Assembly (NCBI GenBank): GCA_003712055.1
Contig: RHLJ01000002.1
Span: 480,550 to 544,549 of the forward strand
DNA length: 64,000 nucleotides
From: Balneola sp.
GTDB lineage: Bacteria > Bacteroidota > Rhodothermia > Balneolales > Balneolaceae
Reading direction: 5' to 3'
Shown here: in pieces, positions 52,671-61,780 of the stretch
Numbering within the stretch: position 1 is the first letter of the stretch
Layout of the letters: each line of letters begins with the position of its first letter
Translations under genes and position numbers: made by a program
The notes under the pieces: model-generated
Databases searched by the model: none
What the model was told of the DNA's origin: nothing
The model's input: the letters and a program-made list of their open reading frames with translations, nothing else

Positions 52671-53096
52671 TTGCAGGAGTATTCACGTCTGGTCGGTATT
52701 GATGTTGGAATAAAACGAATCGGTATTGCCCAGACGGATCTCCTCAAAACATTCTCCAGCCCTGTAGGCACCTATTCTCCCGAGCAAGTTTTTGCTCGCT
52801 TGGAAGGTATTGTCTCAGAATCGAAGGTTCAGGCATTTATTGTGGGTTGGCCTTTACAACCTGACGGTTCTGAAGGAGATACTGCGACTATGGTGCAATC
52901 TTTCATTGATCGATTAAGTGCTACATTTCCTACAATTCCCATCCATAAAGTTGATGAGCGCTATTCGTCTAATGAGGCTATGGGTTTAATGATAGATGCT
53001 GGTCTAAAACGAAAGAAAAGGAAGCAAAAAGAGAGTGTGGATAGAATTGCAGCAGCCATTATCTTACAGCGTTATTTGGAAGAAAATCATTCTTAA
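52671..53096 (+). CDS. ruvX: Putative pre-16S rRNA nuclease / Holliday-junction resolvase RuvX (YqgF)
   Basis: A 141-residue RNase H-fold protein: LVGIDVGIKRIGIAQTD with the first acidic residue, VQAFIVGWPLQPDGSEGD, VDERYSSNEAM and QKESVDRIAAAIILQRYL with the last acidic residue. It processes the 5' end of 16S rRNA in E. coli. The start is a TTG; no nearer in-frame ATG precedes the domain. Confidence 0.93.
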   Translation: MQEYSRLVGIDVGIKRIGIAQTDLLKTFSSPVGTYSPEQVFARLEGIVSESKVQAFIVGWPLQPDGSEGDTATMVQSFIDRLSATFPTIPIHKVDERYSSNEAMGLMIDAGLKRKKRKQKESVDRIAAAIILQRYLEENHS

Positions 53097-53101
53097 ATCA
53101 A

Positions 53102-53653
53102 ATGCCGATTTTACCAATTGTTACTTACAACGATCCTGTTCTAAGAGCTAAGGCTGAGCCCGTTCAGGAATTTACTGAAGAGGTTGTTCAGTTTATTCAA
53201 GATATGTTCGATACAATGTATAATTCAGACGGAGTGGGGCTCGCAGCTCCTCAGGTTGGAGTATCAACAAGAATTTTTGTACTGGATGCTGATAATATGT
53301 TGGATGAAGAGGAAGAAAAACCAGGTCCTATGGCATTTATCAATCCTGAGATTCTTGAAAAGAAAGGTAGTGAAATCCCAATGGATGAAGGGTGTTTAAG
53401 CATCCCGGAAGTAACCGATAAAGTAATTAGGCCAGAAACAGTAGTTGTTAAGTATAAGGATGAAGAATTCAATGATTGTGAAATAGAAGCTTCCGGCTGG
53501 CTTGCTAGAGTCATACAGCATGAATATGACCACCTCGATGGGATTTTATTTATCGATTATCTAAGCTCATTTCGCAAAAGAATGCACAAATCAGATCTGA
53601 AAGAAATCGAAAAAGGAATTAGAGAAACTAAGTATCCTGTTAAGCCAAAGTGA
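53102..53653 (+). CDS. def: Peptide deformylase
   Basis: A 183-residue metalloenzyme that removes the N-formyl group from nascent proteins. All three motifs are present: GVGLAAPQ (about 44-51), EGCLS with the metal ligand Cys98, and QHEYDHLDG with His140, Glu141 and His144. A 12-residue insertion rich in acidic residues (DNMLDEEEEKPGP) is common in this phylum. It precedes fmt, its pathway partner, by 16 bases. Confidence 0.97.
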   Translation: MPILPIVTYNDPVLRAKAEPVQEFTEEVVQFIQDMFDTMYNSDGVGLAAPQVGVSTRIFVLDADNMLDEEEEKPGPMAFINPEILEKKGSEIPMDEGCLSIPEVTDKVIRPETVVVKYKDEEFNDCEIEASGWLARVIQHEYDHLDGILFIDYLSSFRKRMHKSDLKEIEKGIRETKYPVKPK

Positions 53654-53669
53654 CAAAAAATTCTCCGGG

Positions 53670-54584
53670 ATGAATATTATATTTATGGGGTCACCCGATT
53701 TTGCGATTCCAAGTCTTGAAAAAATTTCCAACTCAGAGTTCAACCTTAAAGCAGTTGTAAGCAATGTAGATAAGAGAAGGGGAAGGGGCTCTTCCGTTGC
53801 TCCCACTCCGGTAAAAGAGAAAGCAGAGCAATTGGGTGTTCCTGTTATTGAAGTGGATGACTTAAACGACCCTGCTTTTGCTGAACAGTTAGCTTCTTTA
53901 CAGGCAGACATCTTTGTGGTTGTTGCGTTTCGAATTCTTCCAAAAAACATTTTAGAGATACCGAAAATTGGTTCCATCAATCTGCATGCTTCTCTTCTCC
54001 CTAAATATAGAGGAGCCGCTCCAATTCACTGGGCAGTTATTAACGGAGAAGAGGAAACGGGTTGCACAATTTTCTTCCTTGATGAAAAAGTAGATACCGG
54101 AAAGATCATTCTCCAAAAAAAGACCCTTATTGATGATAATGAAACAACCGGAGAGGTATATTCCCGTTTGATGGATATGGGAAGTGACGCTTTATTGGAA
54201 GCGATGTATCTCATAGAAAGCGGGAGCCATACTGAGGTCACTCAAGACGACGCATTGGCTACTCCTGCTCCCAAGCTTTTTCGGGAAACCTGCCACATTG
54301 ATTTTGAAAAGCCAGCTCGTGAAGTACACAATAAAATCAGAGGGCTAAGTCCATTCCCAACGGCCTGGGCTAACCTGGATGGAGAGAAATTTAACTTATA
54401 CAGATCAAGGTTGGGGCCCATTGCCAATATAGATCCCGGAGAGTTATTAGTTCGAGGTGATAAACTATTAGTTGGTTGTGGAGATGGGACAGTTGAACTA
54501 TTGGAGATTCAACTTCCAGGAAAAAAAAGAATGGAAACTAAAAACTTCTTAGCAGGTAATACGCTCGAAGGAACGCTCAAATAA
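53670..54584 (+). CDS. fmt: Methionyl-tRNA formyltransferase
   Basis: A 304-residue enzyme that formylates initiator Met-tRNA with 10-formyltetrahydrofolate. Motifs are FMGSPDFAIPSL, the catalytic SINLHASLLPKYRGAAPI (Asn104, His106) with Asp142 in DEKVDTGKI, and the C-terminal OB-fold with FPTAWANLDGEKFNLYRS. Def-Fmt order is conserved across bacteria. Confidence 0.97.
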   Translation: MNIIFMGSPDFAIPSLEKISNSEFNLKAVVSNVDKRRGRGSSVAPTPVKEKAEQLGVPVIEVDDLNDPAFAEQLASLQADIFVVVAFRILPKNILEIPKIGSINLHASLLPKYRGAAPIHWAVINGEEETGCTIFFLDEKVDTGKIILQKKTLIDDNETTGEVYSRLMDMGSDALLEAMYLIESGSHTEVTQDDALATPAPKLFRETCHIDFEKPAREVHNKIRGLSPFPTAWANLDGEKFNLYRSRLGPIANIDPGELLVRGDKLLVGCGDGTVELLEIQLPGKKRMETKNFLAGNTLEGTLK

Positions 54585-54657
54585 ATTAACGATAATTTAG
54601 TTTGAGAAAGAGTCTCCGTTTTTTATCATCCGCGAAATCAAAGGTTATTTGTCAACC

Positions 54658-55356
54658 ATGGAATCACAAGATCTCATTATAGCTGCAAAAGAAGGAAACC
54701 TGGAAACAGTTAAAAAACTTCATAAAGAGGGAATTGACCTTAACACAATAAATAGCAGTGGAGCCTCTGCGTTAATAGTAGCAGTTGAAAAAGAGCAGGA
54801 AGAAGTAGTTAGCTATTTGATTAAAGCCGGAGCTGATTTAAACATCGAAACGAAAATGGGGGGTACCGCTTTAACTAGGGCTGCTGAGAATGGTAATCTA
54901 ACAATGATTAACCAGCTTTTTGAAAAAGGAGTAAACGTTAGTTCTCTGGCACTGATTGTTGCTGCTCGTAAAGGTAATCTTGAGGCTGTACAGCTCCTTA
55001 CTGAAAAAGGAGCTGATATAGATTTTCAACAAAGATGGGGGCATACTGCTCTTATGGTTGCCGCCAAAAGCGGAAGTCTGGATGTAGTAAAATATCTTAT
55101 TGAAGAGGGGGCAAATATCTCGCTAAGAGATCGCAATGGAGATACGGCGATGATGATCGCGAATGAAAACGATCATGATGATGTAGTGTTGGTATTGAAA
55201 AGAGCGGGAGCCATCACGGAATCCAAGCCAAAGAAAGAGAAAAATACTGCTCCTGCGCCTGAAGATGAGGAAGAGGAAGAAATTGATGATACTCCGGATG
55301 TAGAAGATTTGGTATCGGATGAGCAAGCTCCGGATGAAATTGACCTTGATGATTAA
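54658..55356 (+). CDS. Ankyrin-repeat protein
   Basis: About 232 residues from ATG 54658; a TTG three codons earlier is possible. Residues about 1-185 comprise roughly five to six ankyrin repeats (SALIVAVEKEQEEVVSYLIKAGAD, TALTRAAENGNLTMINQLFEKG, HTALMVAAKSGSLDVVKYLIEEGA), a protein-binding scaffold. The C-terminal 45 residues are acidic, ending VSDEQAPDEIDLDD. No signal peptide; the partner is unknown. Confidence 0.93.
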   Translation: MESQDLIIAAKEGNLETVKKLHKEGIDLNTINSSGASALIVAVEKEQEEVVSYLIKAGADLNIETKMGGTALTRAAENGNLTMINQLFEKGVNVSSLALIVAARKGNLEAVQLLTEKGADIDFQQRWGHTALMVAAKSGSLDVVKYLIEEGANISLRDRNGDTAMMIANENDHDDVVLVLKRAGAITESKPKKEKNTAPAPEDEEEEEIDDTPDVEDLVSDEQAPDEIDLDD

Positions 55357-55357
55357 T

Positions 55358-56170
55358 TTATTCTCTGAGCTGGTTATTTAAGTTATCTCCACTTTCTTCG
55401 TTTCCATATACATCTTCTGATTCAATGTTTATCGAAGAAGTATTTGTAGTATTGACTTTCTTTTTTACTTCCTGAATACTGGAGGGAAGTTGATCCAAAA
55501 TTTTATCCGCTAAAGTTCTGAGGCTTTTTAGTTTTCGTTTCCTCCAGGCTACATCCAGTGTATAAACAAGTAAAGAGGAGATTCCCCAAAGCCCGGCACC
55601 CATCACAACTGCATTTCTTATTGACGGTTCAAAAACAGCCATACCAACAACGGTAAGTAAAAAAGCCAATATGGCGCCATATCCGACTCCTTCTGTTAAA
55701 GGACTTCCGAGGCCTACTCTTTGAGATAGCCTGAGCTTTGATTGGCCTTCCCTTGTGTTAAGGGACACTATCGTTTCAATTCCAGACACACTGGTATGAG
55801 TCCATTCTTTTTTCTGATGATGCTCTTTCGTACTCCCAAAAGTATCGCCTCCAAAGTGATGGGTTAGTTCCGCAATTACGTCATCCCAAACTAAATCTTC
55901 AGGAGCTTCAGTATTAAATTCTCTCTCTTCAAAAATATGGGTATCTGTAATCCCTGAATGTCTAACTATCTTCTGACCTCTCATTTCCAGAGCAGCCGTT
56001 TTCAGGTATTGGATATCAAGCCCTGCTTCTTCTCCGATGCTTAAAAGCTCATCCATAGTCAAACCGGATTCTTGCTTTTCTTTATTTCTAGCTTCCTTTT
56101 TTTGAAGCTCGGTAGCTCTTTTAATGATTCGTTGGATCTCGTCTTCAGAAAAAACTTTATTTGGCGCCAC
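55358..56170 (-). CDS. Conserved hypothetical membrane protein
   Basis: A 270-residue protein with a cytoplasmic-looking N-terminal part (helical FSEDEIQRIIKRATELQKKEA, then LLSIGEEAGLDIQYLKTAALEM, reminiscent of a domain found in some bacterial kinase- or SHOCT-associated proteins), two adjacent transmembrane helices at about 165-205 (VGYGAILAFLLTVVGMAVF and AVVMGAGLWGISSLLVYTL), and a polar tail. Family not identified with confidence. Confidence 0.6.
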   Translation of the reverse strand: MAPNKVFSEDEIQRIIKRATELQKKEARNKEKQESGLTMDELLSIGEEAGLDIQYLKTAALEMRGQKIVRHSGITDTHIFEEREFNTEAPEDLVWDDVIAELTHHFGGDTFGSTKEHHQKKEWTHTSVSGIETIVSLNTREGQSKLRLSQRVGLGSPLTEGVGYGAILAFLLTVVGMAVFEPSIRNAVVMGAGLWGISSLLVYTLDVAWRKRKLKSLRTLADKILDQLPSSIQEVKKKVNTTNTSSINIESEDVYGNEESGDNLNNQLRE

Positions 56171-56192
56171 GTTGAAGTTCCGTTTAGTTACA

Positions 56193-56223
56193 AATAAAAA
56201 AACCCCGGTTTTATAACCAGGGC
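56193..56223 (-). terminator. Rho-independent terminator after the P5C dehydrogenase gene
   Basis: Minus-strand stem CCCTGGTT/AACCGGGG-type with one mismatch and loop ATAA, followed by seven T residues; 29 bases past the stop. Confidence 0.75.
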
Positions 56224-56251
56224 TTTAAAATAATCATTCAAAGACTGAAAA

Positions 56252-57865
56252 TTAGTCTTTTGCATATTCGAATGAATGAACATCCATTTCGACACCCTCA
56301 CTAGGACGAACAGTCATAGATTTTGGCTGTAGGAAATAGAGAAGGTAGTCACGGCCACCCGCTTTAGCATCCGTTCCACTCATGTTGAAGCCTCCAAACG
56401 GCTGGGCTCCTACAAGGGCTCCTGTACATTTTCTGTTTATATAGAGGTTGCCAACTTTGAATTCCCGCAAAGCTTTATCAATCTTCTTTGGATCCTGAGA
56501 GAAGTATGCACCCGTTAATCCATATTGAGTACTATTCGCAATTCTCAAAGCATCATCGGTGTCTTTTGCTTTTATAAAAGCGGTGACGGGTCCAAAGATT
56601 TCTTCCTGTGCAATACGCGCATTTTCGTCAATATCAGCAAAAACGGTTGGCTCTATATAATGCCCTTCATGTTCTGTTTCAGCACGTTTTCCTCCAGTCA
56701 TCAGTCGACCTTCTGTTTTACCGATCTCGATGTAGCTCATAATTTTATCTACAGCTTGTTGATTTACAACAGGGCCTGAGGCGAAGTTATCTTTTGCATC
56801 TCCAACATTAAGAGCTTTGGTTTTTTCTACGACCTTTTCTAGTACTTCATCATAAACCGACTCCACAACAATAGTTCGAGATCCGGCTGAACACTTTTGT
56901 CCCTGGAAACCAAATGCACCTTTTACAATCTCCCCTGCTGCTTTGTCCAGATCGGCGTCGGCATCAACAATTGTTGCGTTCTTGCCGCCCAGTTCACAAA
57001 CAAGTCGTTTTAAGAAATGCTGCCCTTCTACAACTTTTCCAGCTATTTCTGCCATATGTAATCCAACCGCCTTAGATCCGGTAAAACTTATGAATCTAGT
57101 TTTAGGGCTTGTAGTTAAAGCTTCTCCGACTTCAAGATTTTCTCCGGTTACAAAGTTAAATACTCCTTTAGGGAGCCCAACTTCTTCAAATATCTCAGCA
57201 ACTATATGACCCATTTTTGGAGTATCAGGAGCTGGTTTTGCTACCACGGTATTCCCAGCAGCAATTGGAGCGGCGGCCATACCCAGGTAAATAGCAAAAG
57301 GAAAATTCCATGGAGAGATAGAAACTCCTGCACCAATTGGCATATAAATGGTTTTGTTGGCATCACCCCATGAATCTTTCACGGGCATACCAGTATCGAG
57401 ACGCATAGCTTCGTATGCATAGTAGATCAGGAAGTCGATTCCTTCAGCAGTATCTGCATCAGCTTCTAGATAGTTTTTGCCTGCTTCGCTAATCATCCAG
57501 GCATTAATCTCAAGACGACGTCTCTTAACAACATCGGCTGCTTTTAGTAGATATTCTGCACGTTCTTTAGCTGGAGTATATTGCCATGTTTCGAAAGCTT
57601 CCCAGGCTGCATCCAGTGCACCAAGTGCTTGCTCGGTACTAGCCATTTGGAAAGTACCAATCACTTCTTTCAAATTAGAAGGGTTGGTGCTTTCAAAGGT
57701 ACCTGAGCTTCCCTTAACCCATTCTCCATTAATATATAAATCATATTCCTTCCCGAAATTACTGCGAGCCTCTTCAAGTGCTTTTTTCTGAGCAGCATCA
57801 ATAGTAGGATCAGAGAAATCCAAGTATTCTTCGTTGGTAAATTTTTCTAGGGTTAAGTCAGACAT
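56252..57865 (-). CDS. pruA: 1-pyrroline-5-carboxylate dehydrogenase (glutamate semialdehyde dehydrogenase)
   Basis: A 537-residue NAD-dependent aldehyde dehydrogenase of proline/arginine catabolism, giving glutamate. It carries SPWNFPFAIYLGMAAAPIAAGNTVVAKPAPDTP, the active-site Glu291 (CELGGKNATIVD) and Cys325 (FGFQGQKCSAGSR), and the P5CDH-type C-terminus RKCTGALVGAQPFGGFNMSGTDAKAGGRDYLLYFLQPKSMT. Proline dehydrogenase is not adjacent. It is divergent from gap across about 250 bases. Confidence 0.93.
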   Translation of the reverse strand: MSDLTLEKFTNEEYLDFSDPTIDAAQKKALEEARSNFGKEYDLYINGEWVKGSSGTFESTNPSNLKEVIGTFQMASTEQALGALDAAWEAFETWQYTPAKERAEYLLKAADVVKRRRLEINAWMISEAGKNYLEADADTAEGIDFLIYYAYEAMRLDTGMPVKDSWGDANKTIYMPIGAGVSISPWNFPFAIYLGMAAAPIAAGNTVVAKPAPDTPKMGHIVAEIFEEVGLPKGVFNFVTGENLEVGEALTTSPKTRFISFTGSKAVGLHMAEIAGKVVEGQHFLKRLVCELGGKNATIVDADADLDKAAGEIVKGAFGFQGQKCSAGSRTIVVESVYDEVLEKVVEKTKALNVGDAKDNFASGPVVNQQAVDKIMSYIEIGKTEGRLMTGGKRAETEHEGHYIEPTVFADIDENARIAQEEIFGPVTAFIKAKDTDDALRIANSTQYGLTGAYFSQDPKKIDKALREFKVGNLYINRKCTGALVGAQPFGGFNMSGTDAKAGGRDYLLYFLQPKSMTVRPSEGVEMDVHSFEYAKD

Positions 57866-57994
57866 TTTGTTTACAAGTAGATTCTAGAGTTAGTATTACG
57901 CTTCAATTTTTGTAAATGAGGAGGATAAATATAGCTAGAAAAGCGCTCCCATTTCAAAAGTGCAATTTCAGATTTTTAAGTTACGGTAAAACCG

Positions 57995-58025
57995 TTGAAA
58001 ATGGGACTTAGTAGTGGTAGTTTTG
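57995..58025 (+). promoter_or_regulatory. Possible FCB-type promoter of gap
   Basis: TTG at 57995-57997 and TAGTTTTG at 58018-58025, separated by 20 bases, match the -33/-7 (TTG, TAnnTTTG) pattern of Bacteroidota promoters. The gap ATG is 88 bases further on, so a leader is implied. Confidence 0.4.
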
Positions 58026-58109
58026 AGCGTATTTAAAAGAACTTTACGTGGATTTAAGCTTCCTAAAAAAGCAGATGAGGTTTAAATTCATTCATCTCAA
58101 AAAGGATAA

Positions 58110-59111
<1,002 letters not shown>

Positions 59112-59131
59112 GTTGCCAATCTTGGAGTATT

Positions 59132-59163
59132 AAAGCCCGGGCGTTCCGTCCGGGCTTTTTTTA
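59132..59163 (+). terminator. Rho-independent terminator of gap
   Basis: Stem AAAGCCCGG/CCGGGCTTT with an eight-base loop and an eight-base T-run; marks the left limit of the accessory cassette. Confidence 0.92.
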
Positions 59164-59237
59164 TGTCCTAAAGTTTTTAAAAATAGATAGTTTCTTCTTT
59201 CCTCTTTTCTTGCTTTATTGGGCTGGGAATAAATAAA

Positions 59238-59254
59238 GGATAACTAGTAATTAT
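59238..59254 (+). repeat. Left 17-bp repeat of the accessory cassette
   Basis: GGATAACTAGTAATTAT, an exact inverted copy of 61747-61763. It has a near-palindromic core around ACTAGT and lies ten bases before the transporter ATG. Confidence 0.85.
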
Positions 59255-59264
59255 TATTGAATAA

Positions 59265-61037
59265 ATGAATAATTCACGCTCTTGGTTACTGGGAGTATTT
59301 TCTATTTTAGTTTGGAGTGGTGTTGCCGCCTTTATTAGGCGGGTTTCTGAAGACACAGATCCTATTCAGATCACTTATATTTCCATTTTCTTTGGATGTT
59401 TTTTTTCTATCCTTTATGCTATTGTATTAGATAAAGAAAAAATTAAACCTTTTGGAAAGCTTTTTTTAGCTGATACTAAACTACAGTTATTTGGAATTCT
59501 TTCAGGAATATTTTTAGTACTTCACTATTTTAGCATTTATTACATTTTTTCAACAGACTACGTAATTAAAGGAAATATAATAAATTATTTATGGCCTGTT
59601 TTACTTTATTTATTGCTAAAAATATATAATAAAAAAAAGCAGTATAGTGCCCCTTCTGATTTTATTTTTTTAATCATGTCTTTTTTGGGTGTCGCCTTAA
59701 CTCTATCTCCGAAACAGGAGATGGGGATGCTATTTTTTTTTAGCAGCAACCTATATTTTATTTTATCCATTTTATCAGCCATTTCTGCAGCTCTTTACTT
59801 CTTTTTTTCCACGAGAATTAGAAATAAACTAGAAAGTGATGCTCTTTTTTTTACAATTCCGTTACTCACTGGCTTAATAATCTCTAGCCTACCTTTTTGG
59901 ATTCAGAATTCAATATATGAGATCAATTTAAATTCAGTATTAGCGGGTTTTTTTCTAGGTTTTTTTAGTCTATCAAGCGCCAATATTGCTTGGATTTATG
60001 CTACATCAATAAATAAAAACCCTTCCTTTCCTTCTATAGCTTATTTTATACCAGTTTTAAGTACAATACTAGTTATAGTGATAAACGGAGATACTGTTGA
60101 TCATTTAATAATTTCGGGGCTTGCCTTAGTATTTGTAGCAAACATATTTATACATATTAGGCAACACTCAATTAGTGAAATAAAAATATCGATATCATTA
60201 TTGATAATATTCCTTTCCATTTCAATATTAACTACTCCTGGGGAGGATAGCATAAATTCATCTTTAACTGAGATAGCAGCTACAATTTTTGCTCTGTTTG
60301 CGGCTTTTCTTTTAAACCGTGTTTGGAAAAAAAATGAACACGAGAACTTGATTTTAAGTGAAGTGATTAACTTGGCTCAGAAACAAATAAACTCAAATAA
60401 ATATGCAAATAGTATAATTCTTAGCTTTGAAAAAGGTATACTAGATATGTATATATGTGGGTCTAAATCTTTGAAAGAAAAGTATCTACAACTTAGAAAT
60501 ATTATAGAGTACTATATAGAAGATGAGTTAGAAAGACATGAATTATTGAGCAAAATTCGAGTCTGGTATTTTCAAAAAAATCCAGTTGTTAGTAATCCTG
60601 AGTTATTAATGCTTTTCCTCCTTGGGGGAATTTCAATCATACAACTATTGGCTAGTAGAACCCCTTCTCTATTAGGGGATTTTACTTTCACAATTTATTC
60701 AGCTACGATAACATTCATAATTTATATCATTTATGAATATGATAGGTTTGGGGTTGTCAAAAAAGATAATATAGAATCCATATCTGGCGATTTAAGTTTT
60801 CTTGATCCTTCTAAAGAAATATATATACCAAGGAAGTTAGAGCGGCATTTTGAATACTTGATTAAGTTTAATCAGACTTTTTTTTGGAATGAAAAAGGTG
60901 ATAAGATTTTCCGAATAAATAAAAGAAAAATCATTACATCTTCTAAAATACTTTCTGTTACGCTTTTTATGTGCTTAATTATAGTTTTATTCGGATTAAT
61001 TTTGGAAAAAAAATCCATATCTTTATTATCTTTTTGA
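59265..61037 (+). CDS. EamA-type transporter with an unrecognised membrane C-terminal domain
   Basis: A 590-residue membrane protein. Residues about 1-300 look like an EamA/DMT transporter with about ten helices (SWLLGVFSILVWSGVAAFIRRVSED, FAVLHYFSIYYIF-like stretches, and two half-repeats). Residues 300-590 add four or so further helices and a long soluble segment (about 350-455) that I do not recognise; typical EamA proteins end near 300. GC content is roughly 27-30 percent, far below gap. It is convergent with the methyltransferase, overlapping it by 12 bases, and both are enclosed by the 17-bp repeats. The substrate is unknown. Confidence 0.75.
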   Translation: MNNSRSWLLGVFSILVWSGVAAFIRRVSEDTDPIQITYISIFFGCFFSILYAIVLDKEKIKPFGKLFLADTKLQLFGILSGIFLVLHYFSIYYIFSTDYVIKGNIINYLWPVLLYLLLKIYNKKKQYSAPSDFIFLIMSFLGVALTLSPKQEMGMLFFFSSNLYFILSILSAISAALYFFFSTRIRNKLESDALFFTIPLLTGLIISSLPFWIQNSIYEINLNSVLAGFFLGFFSLSSANIAWIYATSINKNPSFPSIAYFIPVLSTILVIVINGDTVDHLIISGLALVFVANIFIHIRQHSISEIKISISLLIIFLSISILTTPGEDSINSSLTEIAATIFALFAAFLLNRVWKKNEHENLILSEVINLAQKQINSNKYANSIILSFEKGILDMYICGSKSLKEKYLQLRNIIEYYIEDELERHELLSKIRVWYFQKNPVVSNPELLMLFLLGGISIIQLLASRTPSLLGDFTFTIYSATITFIIYIIYEYDRFGVVKKDNIESISGDLSFLDPSKEIYIPRKLERHFEYLIKFNQTFFWNEKGDKIFRINKRKIITSSKILSVTLFMCLIIVLFGLILEKKSISLLSF

Positions 61038-61748
61038 TATCAATGTAATATCGAATTCTTCAAATATATCAATAGTTTGTTGAATTTTTTTATGATCTGT
61101 TATCCATTTTTGTATTACTGTTTCTGATATATTCCACAAGCACGACAATTGTTTAGACTTTAATGCTCTGATATATTCCTTAAAAGGTACTGAGACAGGA
61201 GCTCCATATTTATTAGTTTCTAAGGAAAAATTGGAATCACTGAGCACTCTTTGTATTAATTCTTTCCTTTTAGATTCATTCTTTTCCGCAGCATAATTTT
61301 TTTTGGCTTTCTCCATAAGCCAATAACTTTCTATTGATATTGGAGTCTTTTGAATTAAACATAATATTCCTTGATCCTTAAGTAACAAAAAGAGGCTTAG
61401 TGGATCGAAATTTTTATCGAATAAATGCAAAGCACTTTTGATTACTATCAAATCAAACCTAAGAAATAGACTTTCAAAGTTTTCTACACTAAAAGTATCA
61501 AATCGGACATTGGGTGGGATAAATAATTTTTTAGCGTGATTTATTAATTCTTCATTTATATCTATTCCTAGCACATTCGACTTCTTAAATGCTTTTGAGA
61601 TAGCTCTTGTAGAAGTACCTGTTCCACATCCAATATCTAGAATATTTTTAGGATCGATACTAATTGTATTGGATAAATTTTCGAAGAGTTTTGAATTGAA
61701 CTTGTTAAAATTACTATAAAAGCTCTCAAAATCTTTCGGACTGTACAT
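61026..61748 (-). CDS. SAM-dependent class I methyltransferase
   Basis: A 240-residue protein with the SAM-binding motif ILDIGCGTGTSTRAI (about 37-51), the acidic loop motif LGIDINEELI, and LIVIKSALHLF at the motif-IV position. The C-terminus resembles trans-aconitate/ubiquinone-type methyltransferases in outline only. The substrate is unknown. The start ATG lies inside the right 17-bp repeat. It is strongly AT-rich and convergent with the transporter gene, so the two may act on one small molecule; that is inference. Confidence 0.85.
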   Translation of the reverse strand: MYSPKDFESFYSNFNKFNSKLFENLSNTISIDPKNILDIGCGTGTSTRAISKAFKKSNVLGIDINEELINHAKKLFIPPNVRFDTFSVENFESLFLRFDLIVIKSALHLFDKNFDPLSLFLLLKDQGILCLIQKTPISIESYWLMEKAKKNYAAEKNESKRKELIQRVLSDSNFSLETNKYGAPVSVPFKEYIRALKSKQLSCLWNISETVIQKWITDHKKIQQTIDIFEEFDITLISKR

Positions 61749-61763
61749 AATTACTAGTTATCC
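61747..61763 (-). repeat. Right 17-bp repeat of the accessory cassette
   Basis: ATAATTACTAGTTATCC, the exact reverse complement of 59238-59254. It overlaps the methyltransferase start codon and ends 17 bases before the stop codon of the tyrosine recombinase. Confidence 0.85.
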
Positions 61764-61780
61764 TGCACTCATAGGAAGAA

